From Flaccisagitta enflata (taxonomy: Eukaryota; Chaetognatha; Sagittoidea; Aphragmophora): a stretch of DNA of 64,000 nucleotides. The notes beneath the pieces are model-generated. The model made no database searches, was not told the DNA's origin, and worked only from the letters and a program-made list of their open reading frames with translations. Location: NCBI GenBank assembly GCA_965153355.1, contig OZ231127.1, positions 34,348,001 through 34,412,000 on the forward strand, given 5' to 3'. Both the position numbers and the translations under genes were made by a program. The number at the start of each line of letters is the position of its first letter. The first letter of the stretch is position 1. Positions 56,043 through 64,000 of the stretch are shown in pieces.

Positions 56043-57000
56043 TCGCAATGCCCCCCACCGCCTTTGGTAATCTTCCCCCGCCGGCTGTCCCTGTTGTAAT
56101 ATTGGGCCCTTTGGCCTTCCCCCTGGGCATTTTTGCCCCTTGTGCCTTTTGGCTTTTTGGCTCTGCCCTTTTTGGTTCTTTTTTTGTTGTGTTGGGCCCT
56201 TTGGGCTGTTTTTGGGTCCCTCTGGCCCTCCCTGGGCACTTTTGCCCTTTGTGCCTTGTGGTTTTGCTCGCCCTGCCTTTTTTGGCCTTTTTTGCGCTGG
56301 TTTTTTTTGGGCTCTCACTGGGGCCCTTTGGTCCTCCCCTGGGCGTCTTTGCCCCTTTGTGCCTTTTGGCTGTGTTTTCGCTGCCCTTTTTGTTGTTTTG
56401 GGGCCCTTTGGGCTCTCCCGGGGGCATCTCTGCCCCTTGTGCCTTGTGGCTTTGGTTGTTCCGCCCTCTTGGGTCCTTGTGGTCTTTTTGTGTTGGCGTT
56501 GGGCCTTTTTTTGGGCTCCCTGGCTCTGTGCTCTGTTTTCTCTTGTGCCGTTTGGCTCTGCTTTTTTGGGCTCTTTGCCCTTCTGGTTTGTGGCCTCATG
56601 GCCGCCTGTTTTTTTTGTGCTTGTGATATGGGGGCCCGCCGTTGGGCCTTCTGTGCTTTTGCTCTCTCTTTCCTCTTTTGCCTCGGTCCGTCCCTATGCC
56701 TGCTCTTGCTTGTCTGTAGGGGGGCCTTTGCTTGTGCAGGGCCCCTTGCTGGTGTGGCCGTGGGCTTGGAATAGGGGCTTGTCGCCTCCTGGTGTGCTTC
56801 GTGCTCCTTCTGGGGTTTTGTATTATGGGGGGCCCCTGCAATGCGCGGGGCCCCTTGGTGTCTTGGACTGGGTCACAATGTGGCCCTGCTGCTTTGTGGC
56901 TTCGGGGGCCGTTCTGCCCCCCTGTGTTTGGGCTTTTTGGCGCCTGGCTGTTGGGGGTTGACATGACCGCCGCCGTGGCTCCTTTCTTTACATTGTTTTT
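56043..57000 (+). repeat. Retrotransposon 3' region: degenerate GGCCCTTTGG tandem units
   Basis: Units starting GGGCCCTTTGG or similar, followed by CCTGGGCATTTTTGCCCC and TTGTGCC, recur near 56103, 56214, 56322 and 56400 (spacing 78-111 bp). The composition keeps frames open in several phases (Phe/Trp/Cys/Pro-rich), which I do not call as proteins. Texture matches the ORF1-ORF2 spacer at 62320-62560. Confidence 0.7.
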
Positions 57001-57016
57001 ACTGAATTTTATTAAA

Positions 57017-57328
57017 TCTCCACCTCTGTCTACCGACAGAGACACGGGGATGAATATGATCTCGATACCTATGGATACATTTTTATTTACTGAATCTCCA
57101 TCTCTGTCTACCGACAAAGATACGGGGATGCATATGAACTCGGTACCTATGGTTACATTTTTATTTACTGCATCTCCACCTCTGTCTACCGACAGAGACA
57201 CGGGGATGCATATGATCTCGATACCTATGGATACATTTTTATTTACTGAATCTCCATCTCTGTCTACCGACAAAGATAAGGGGATACATATCATCTCGCT
57301 AGCTATGGTTACAATCCAGCATAACTTC
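57017..57328 (+). repeat. 78-bp tandem repeat, four units in an ABAB order
   Basis: Units start TCTCCACCTCTGTCTACCGA or TCTCCATCTCTGTCTACCGA at 57017, 57095, 57173 and 57251. Units 1 and 3 share GACAGAGACACGGGG and ATACCTATGGATAC; units 2 and 4 share GACAAAGATA and CTATGGTTAC. A 156-bp dimer was therefore amplified. Confidence 0.92.
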
Positions 57329-57399
57329 TCTCTTGTGTTGTCTTCCAGATTTTATTCTTTGCCAGGATTTTGCCTTCCAGTTAGTTATTTATTACCGCC

Positions 57400-58050
57400 T
57401 CGTTGCCCATTTAAATGACTCATTGACAACAGACTGACCTGACTATTTATTCCTGCGTTCTGTGGTTTTTTATTTAAATGACTCACTGACAACGGACTGA
57501 CTTTCCTATTTATTCCCGCGTGTTTTTTCCAGTTTCAAGGGCCTGGACCCATAATGGTTGATTCCTTAAATGGACGAATTTAGACTAGTTATTTATTCTC
57601 GTTTTGCGTTCTATTTAAATGACCCAGTACCGACTGACTGACCCTACTATTTATTTACTCCCCCGCTGATGGTTGATTCCTTAAATGGACGAATTTAGAA
57701 TAGCTGTTTGTTCTCGCTTCGTTGATATTTAAATGACTCACTACTGACTGACTGACCATACTATTTATTTCCGCGTCTGTTTTGACTTCTAGTCATCTGG
57801 TTGTTGCCTCCACCAGAACTTAGAATAGTTATTTATTTTCGCATCGTTCATTTTTTAAAAGGACTCACTACTTACTGACTGACGATACTATTTATTTTCG
57901 TGTCTGTTTTCACTTCTAGTCATCTGGTTGTTGACTCCACCAGGGTTTGGGATGGTTATTTATGCTCGCATCGTTAAGTTTAAAATGACTCACTACTTAC
58001 TGACTGACGATACTATTTATTTCCGTCCTCTTATTAAATTCTAGTCATTG
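57400..58050 (+). repeat. Degenerate tandem repeat of about 65-125 bp, retrotransposon tail
   Basis: ATTTAAATGACTCACTGAC-like starts, followed by GACTGACTGAC, ACTATTTATTTCC and CTTCTAGTCATCTGGTTG, recur about six times. The last three units are about 120-125 bp each. Confidence 0.8.
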
Positions 58051-58140
58051 AAATGTGTACTTCAAAAATTTTGGTGCTGGATACGTCTCCAACACAAGAG
58101 AGAAGGATAACTTCTATACTTGGTAGGTACAAATAAGCAT

Positions 58141-58155
58141 AAACACACACACACA

Positions 58156-58205
<50 letters not shown>

Positions 58206-58217
58206 AACACACACACA

Positions 58218-58258
<41 letters not shown>

Positions 58259-58312
58259 CAAACACACACACACATACATACCCACGCAAACTCATACACA
58301 CACACACATACA
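58141..58312. repeat. (CA)n microsatellite with AAACA interruptions
   Basis: About 170 bp, imperfect. Confidence 0.93.
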
Positions 58313-58618
58313 CCTACCTTATCTGTAACACGGGACTTTTATTCCCGGTTGTTTCCCTTTATCTAGATAGCCCTCGACCTCACTGAGACTCTTTTGCGGA
58401 GGGTTGCCACACATTCCAATGGGAGCTCAGCAGTCAGAAACAAAATTTCATTCTAATCATAAAAGAAGTAGTCTAAAGCGTATCAAGGATTACTATCACG
58501 ATTGTCAGTAGTTTATAGAAATTTGAATCTCAAGAAAAAAAAAGACATTGTTACCAAATGCTCAAATTGAAACATGCCATTCTTCTTCCTTTTCATATAA
58601 AAAAAAATACGAATCAAT

Positions 58619-58641
58619 AAAAAAAAAAAAAAAAAAAAAAA
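58619..58641 (+). repeat. Poly(A) run
   Basis: TCAATAAAA continues into about 23 A residues. It may mark the 3' end of a retroposed sequence, possibly the tail of the 53.6-kb element, 0.5 kb past its last recognisable repeat. Confidence 0.55.
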
Positions 58642-59126
58642 GATTCTTTTATTTGCTTAATTAAAACAAGACACGGGACCGTTCTAGCAATAAATTTTGA
58701 GGATCTTGAGGTGATTCTAGCCTGTCGGCGTCTTTTTGGCGCTCTTTTCGGCGCTCTTCTCGGCGCTTCCGGCGTTCTCTGCGTCACTTCCGGTCTCCTT
58801 GGCGACAACGGCGTCCTTTTCAACGGCGACGTTCGCTAATCCATTCCAACTAAAGGAGCACAGTGTTGAGAATATTAACTAAAATCCTAAGATCCGATAA
58901 ATACTTGCTACGTCTAATTCACAAAAACAAAACAATATATACGACTCTTACCAACGTCAACAACAACAACAACATCAACAAAACAACTTGTACATAATCG
59001 TGTAAATTTTTGTTTCCCCTCCCTTCTTCATCGCCCTCGTTTTTGTTGAGAGATTGTTTTTCGACGCGAGCGTTTATTGTTTTTGTGTTTCAACAACAAC
59101 AACAACAACAACAACAAGAATATCAA

Positions 59127-59171
<45 letters not shown>

Positions 59172-59894
59172 CGTCTGGTCCTCTTCTCGTGCCATAAGAG
59201 ATTGCGTAAGCGGCTTATTAAACGATAAATAGATAAATAAAAGCTACATCTAATTAAATAACGACTAGAAGTGGTAATAAATAGAAGCTACGTCTAATTG
59301 ATTTAACGGCTAGAAAATATAAAAAGAATCGGCTGGCTGGCTAGAACGAATAAATTAAAAGACTAGATTAGTCAAATAGTAAATAAAAATACTACGTCTA
59401 CGATATAAAAGGCGACTTCCACATCCACGTTTCCCTGGCGTTTCATTGACGTTCCCCGACTTTCGTCCGGCGTTTTCCCGGCGTTCCTTGTGGTGCCATT
59501 TCCGGCGCCGACACGACGCCGACACGACGCCGGCTTTCCCACGTCTTCAGGACATCATTATCCTTTTTCTAAGGTGAGAGAGAACGTATATGTTGATCAG
59601 TCAACATAGGATACTACCGTCTTCTGATTGGTTTCCTCTTCTTCTTCTCTCCATTTCCGGTCTTCTTCTTCAACGGCGCCGCATCTCGACGCCTCCTCCT
59701 CTGCCTCAGCGCATCTTCCTCTCCTGACGGTGCCACGTCCCGACATATCTCAACTCTTCATCCTCCGCATCTTCCTCCTCCTCCGCATCTTCATCCTCAA
59801 CGTCTATTCCTCTTCAACATCTCTTCCTCTTTAACGTCTCTGTCTCTCCAACGCCTCCTCCTCATCATCGACGCCGCCTCCTCCCGGCTTCGCG
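58642..59894 (+). other. Probable 5' leader of the ORF1-bearing retrotransposon
   Basis: CGGCGCTCTTCTCGGCGCTTCCGG near 58755 and CCGACACGACGCCGACACGACGCCGG near 59508 are GC-rich repeats. (AAC)n lies at about 58961-58985 and 59089-59172. TAAATAAAAGCTACATCTAATT-like words repeat between 59225 and 59400. C/T-rich sequence precedes the ORF1 ATG. The true 5' end is not defined. Confidence 0.5.
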
Positions 59895-61177
59895 ATGGGG
59901 GTGGATAAGGAATTTACCCTTGATTTCACGGGCCTCAGCGGCGTTCCCTCGCAATGGAACATGACCATCAACAAGGTCGTTCATCATTTGGAAAAGCAAT
60001 CCAACGGCATACACGGAGTTCAGGTTGTGAAAGACCAACGTCGTCGTGGTGTCTTTATCGTCACGGCCCAAACCAACGAGGCTAAGAATTTCCTCACCAA
60101 TTTCAAACTTCGCGTCGAAGAAGGTCAACGCAAATTTGACATCCCATTACGCGAGACCAATCCGGCGAAAAATGTATGGATCAAAATCCATGACGTCTGC
60201 AGGGGGACCCTAAACGATGTGGAAAATAAGGATTTTGACAAGTTTTTTCAAGATCTGGGTGCCACTATCCTTGTCCCGACAAAACGCGCTACCCACTTCA
60301 AATCCACCGTTCTGAATGGGATGAGAGAGGTGAGAGTGGAGCTCGGTGACCACATTGACCGGAACCTTACCTGGAAGTTTGAAGATGGAAAGGAAGCGGA
60401 TTTTTGGGTGACATATAATACCCAACCATATCATTGTCGTCAGTGTGCCATTTGGCACGACGATGGCAATTGTCCCAAACGCGAGAAATATAAAAACAAT
60501 TGGGAAAAGAAGGAGGCACAACAGAAGTTCCTCTTCTTCTCGTCCTCAATGCTACGACGCGCAGTTGACACGGACAAGACGCGATTTGACTGCATCCCGG
60601 GAGCAAAAATTGGTCACATCGCAAACCACATTGACAACGACGTCAGCATCCTGCCAAAAGCGGAAGTTGTTGTGGTTTGGGCAGGAGCCAACATGGGGGG
60701 TGACTCGATGACAGAGCTCAAAGTTACAGCAACAGCTCAAACCGACATGCTTGCTCAAGCTCTACAACCATACAAAGATGACAAAAAAGTCTTTGTCGTC
60801 GATCCCGTCTGTGGTATCATCCCAGATGGGGAAGAGGCAGATGAGCCTCGCTTCCTTCGCGCGGAGATGAAGCGCTGCGCCACAAAGGCTGGCGCTAGCT
60901 TCATCCCTCTTCATCAACTCGACCTCGAAGATGACGACTTTGAAGATGACGATGACGTCCATCTGAGCAAGAAGGGGACAAAGGGGGTCTTGGATGCCAT
61001 CAGTAACCGGAACGGAAGCATACCAACGAAAGATATTCTCGGCTCTTTCAAACTCGCGGAAAGAGCCTACGCTGGGGTCAGGCTCCACTATAAGGTAGGC
61101 TGCCACAGGTGCACGCGTCTGCACCAAGGCAGAGTCTGTCCTCCTTACCTTCAACAACAGCCAGCAACACCTCACAT

Positions 61178-61212
<35 letters not shown>

Positions 61213-62318
61213 ACGGTCTACATGAGGCTACGACGACTATAGCAGCGGCAGCAGCAACAGCAACAACATCTTCATCAGCAACGCCACCACCATCAACAAC
61301 CAACGTCAACAGCAGCAGCAGCAGCAGCGCGCTCACTAAGTCGCAGCAAAAAAAGCTGAACCAAAAAGAGAAAAGGAGACAGCAGCAGCAACAACAGCAA
61401 CAACAACAGCAACAACACCATCTCTCACCGCTTCCTGGGAGCGGAATCGACCAAGTCTCCCCACCGACGCCTCCTCAGCTTACACCGGAAGTGGCAAAAA
61501 CCATCACGGGCGACGCCATAAGAGACCTAGGGGCGTCACCAGCAGAGGTGGCAGCGGCGGTCGACATCAGTGACGTCAACTTCGACGCCCTTTTGCATCA
61601 ACCAAACTTTGACGACTCGTCACAGATTCCATCGGACATCATAGTCGCCGCAAAAGCATGCGAGGCGGCCGACGCGGCAGCAGCGAGAGCAGCGGCGGAT
61701 GCAGCAGCAGCAGCAGACGACGCCTCGAGACACAGTGCCGTGGCTACAGCAGCAGGAGAAGCAGCAGCAACGGCAGCCTTGGCGGAGCTAAGGAAAAAGT
61801 CCTTCGCAAATGTGGCCTCTTCACCTACGGCAACAACAGCAGCAGCATCATCTTCAGCAGCACCAGCAGCATCTACAACATTGTCCGGGGTAGCAGCAGC
61901 AGCAGCAACCAGCGCATCCCCCTCAACCAATCTGGCACCAACCTTCGCGACTCCGACTTCCGGCCCAGTGGCGCTGGCAGTCACGCCAGTCATGACGACG
62001 GCAGGTGGCGCGATGGGCGGCGTGGTAAATGGTGCAGGGCGTGGTAGATCCACATCTATCAAAAGGAAGACCGCAGCTTCCACCGTTACTGCGAGGGACA
62101 GAAGTGAGTCCCAAAAAAAGGCAAAGTTGACGGATGACTATTTTTTGGAATATGCGCAGAATATGAACACTCTCGTTTCGCTTGGCATATCGCAAGAAAA
62201 ACAGAAACTAATGGAGAAAGGTTTGAAAGGTGATGACGTTTTGAAAAAACAGAGAGCTGTGATTATTGAGTGTAAGAAGAGGATTATCGCACCGAAACCG
62301 GGAGCCACGGCGCGGTAA
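59895..62318 (+). CDS. Non-LTR retrotransposon ORF1 protein with SGNH-like domain and two zinc knuckles
   Basis: 807 codons, intact. The start ATG has purine at -3 and G at +4. Residues about 1-170 look like one or two RRM-type folds (VWIKIHDVCRG, MREVRVELGD). A first zinc knuckle is C181-C184-H188-C193. Residues about 211-375 resemble an SGNH/GDSL hydrolase: FFSSSMLRR (block I, 214-222), VVVWAGAN (block III-like, to N266), and a DxxH end with D353 and H356. A second knuckle of identical spacing is C403-C406-H410-C415. Residues 420-730 are Ser/Gln/Ala-rich (CAG-type repeats). The C-terminal 75 residues look helical. ORF1 proteins coat the element RNA; esterase-like domains occur in CR1-type ORF1s. 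Enzymatic activity is uncertain. Confidence 0.8.
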
Positions 62319-62575
62319 GTTGGCGGGCTTTTTGCCTCTTTTTTTGCCTTTTTGGGCTTTTTTGCCTCATTGGGCCATTTGGCCTCTTTTTTGCGTTCTT
62401 TGTCTCTTATGGCCTTTTGGCCTTTTGCTGCCCGTGTCTTGCGCCTTTTGGCTTGCTGTTTGGCCTTTGGCGGTGTTTGGCCTGTCCTGGTCGTTTGCCC
62501 TTCTTCTGCCCTGATGCTGTGTGGCCGTTGCCTTTTGTTTGCTGCTTGTTGGCTGCTTTCTGTCTGCTCTGATTC
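62319..62575 (+). other. ORF1-ORF2 spacer, GCCTTTTTGG-rich
   Basis: T-rich sequence with GCCTTTTGGCC words, compositionally like 56043-57000. No credible frame. Confidence 0.6.
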
Positions 62576-62935
<360 letters not shown>

Positions 62936-63188
62936 GCTTCCTTCGCCGTTTTCTCGCGTCCTTTCCCGCCTTCTTTCCCCCTTTCTGCTGCCTCTCTCCT
63001 TGTTTGTGTTCGTCTTTTCCTCCTCCGCGTTTCCGTGTTCTTCTTCTTTTTCCTGCCGGCTTTTTGGCCGCTTGGTGTGTGCTTTTTTCCTGCTTATGCG
63101 GGGCCGCCTCCGGGCGCTTGTGTAAGGGGGCCCCGCTGTGAATGGGGGCCCGTTGGTTTTGTTTGCCTTTTTTTGCCTCGTTATGCGG

Positions 63189-64000
63189 TTTTTGACCTAT
63201 AATGCAGGGGGTTTAAAGAGGGGAGCCAGGCCAAATGAAGAAGCTGGCGCTCTGTCTTTCTCTGCTAACAGTGATGTGGTGGCTTTGGCATTACAGGAAA
63301 CTCATTGTGTCGGTGCGCAGGATTACGCTTGAGGCTTTTAGTGATATTATTTGTTATGCTGTGATGTGTTCTCATGAATTTGGGCAGGCGCTAATGTGCG
63401 GGTGTGGCCTTGGTGATCTCACGGGAGTATGAGGTTGAGGCGGAGCGGGTCATGCTTGGTGGCAGAGTCCTGGCTGTTAGAGTCAGGAGTCTGGTGTACG
63501 GGTCGATTTTCGACCTGGTGGTGGTGTATGGCTACCCTGCGGGTCGCCGGGAATGGTTGGGTGGGATGGAAGGGGCCGTGGATAGCATGGTCCCGACGGT
63601 AGTTATGGGGGATTTCAACTTTGTGACGGACCCAAGGGACGGACACTGAGCTGATGAATGTGTATGATGTGAGACAAGGGGCGAAGTTGGGGACGATCAT
63701 TAATGGACTTGAACTTTCTGACCCGTACAGACTCTTACATCCAGATGATAGGGGGTATTCCTTTGTGGGCCATGCAAGGAGTAGGATAGATAGGTTTTAT
63801 GTAAGTGGTGAGTTAGAAGGGAGGGTTAAGGGGTGCCAGTACCTGCGAGTACTGGGTGAAGAAGGAGGGCACAGGTTAGGTGAGTTGGGGATCAATGAGC
63901 AGATAGAGGTAGGTAGGGAGGGGATATTGGAAGTTCAATGCGAGCCTGTTGAAAGACTGGTCTTTCATTGAACTTGTACGGGGTAGAATCAGGGAGGTCA
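63189..64000 (+). pseudogene. Retrotransposon ORF2 start: apurinic-type endonuclease, frameshifted, runs off window
   Basis: Endonuclease motifs appear in order but in changing frames: FLTYNAGGLKRG with LALQETH (63189-63332), ALVISREYE with VVVYGYP and VVMGDFNFVTDP (63404-63649), then SRIDRFYVSGE (63654 onward). Past about 63920 the similarity continues in yet another frame. These correspond to the N, QE, GDFN and S.xD motifs of APE-type endonucleases of L1/Tx1 retrotransposons. At least four frame changes in 0.8 kb mean this copy cannot encode the enzyme as read, unless the assembly has indel errors. The reverse transcriptase would follow beyond the window. Confidence 0.75.

Noticed and set aside
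56140-56961. 273-codon Phe/Trp/Cys/Pro-rich frame
   Set aside because: Degenerate tandem units of GGCCCTTTGG keep several overlapping frames open on both strands. It lies in the retrotransposon 3' region and has no membrane-protein-like organisation beyond composition.
56596-57418. Frames crossing the 78-bp repeats
   Set aside because: 78 is a multiple of three, so the repeat does not introduce stops. No independent support.

Overview
This is animal (metazoan) nuclear DNA, most likely from an invertebrate with a repeat-crowded genome. The evidence is a spliced neuronal gene with GT-AG introns, non-LTR retrotransposon coding regions, many terminal-inverted-repeat (TIR) elements with clear target-site duplications, and very heavy di-, tri- and tetranucleotide microsatellites. 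I cannot assign a phylum. No rRNA, tRNA, CRISPR array or bacterial operon was recognised.

The only host gene I can assemble is complexin, on the + strand. It has four or five coding exons between about 31.7 and 48.3 kb. Exons at 31734-31788, 36761-36930, 45784-45919 and 48224-48294 join in phase to a 143-residue protein. It carries the SNARE-binding central helix with all key residues, and an amphipathic, non-prenylated C-terminus. A second candidate first coding exon (32299-32341) ends in the same phase and would give a different, Met/Gly-rich N-terminus. Introns 3 and 4 are loaded with transposons and satellites. These include a 40-bp minisatellite built from the exon 3 splice-donor junction, a CT tract abutting the exon 3 acceptor, and a composite element ending 63 bp before exon 5.

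Layout: 0-5.3 kb holds two TIR elements, a pyrimidine-rich tract and a 30-bp minisatellite. 5.3-31 kb is almost wholly mobile-element and microsatellite DNA, with Tc1/mariner-like and hAT-like MITEs, many short modular elements and a reverse-transcriptase remnant at 19.7-20.1 kb. 31.7-48.3 kb is complexin. 48.3-50.9 kb is AT-rich and free of microsatellites, probably the complexin 3' UTR. 50.9-53.1 kb holds more modular elements. 53.5-58.1 kb is a 5'-truncated L1/Tx1-like retrotransposon copy with a satellite-rich tail. 58.6-64.0 kb is a second, apparently longer copy or relative: 5' leader, intact 807-codon ORF1, T/CT-rich spacer, and a frameshifted endonuclease running off the window.

The strongest unexplained signal is a dispersed family of short (about 115-640 bp) elements. 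Each has a head with an internal copy of a motif, an ACGG-type tetramer array, and a 3' hairpin ending CTAAAAA. The head motif is the reverse complement of the 3' end, and the pair co-varies between copies (for example AGTCGCGTGC with GCACGCGACT, AGTCGCGGAC with GTCCGCGACT, TAGGTGCGAC with GTCGCACCTA). This resembles the asymmetric terminal inverted repeats of non-autonomous Helentron-type rolling-circle elements, but the class is an inference.
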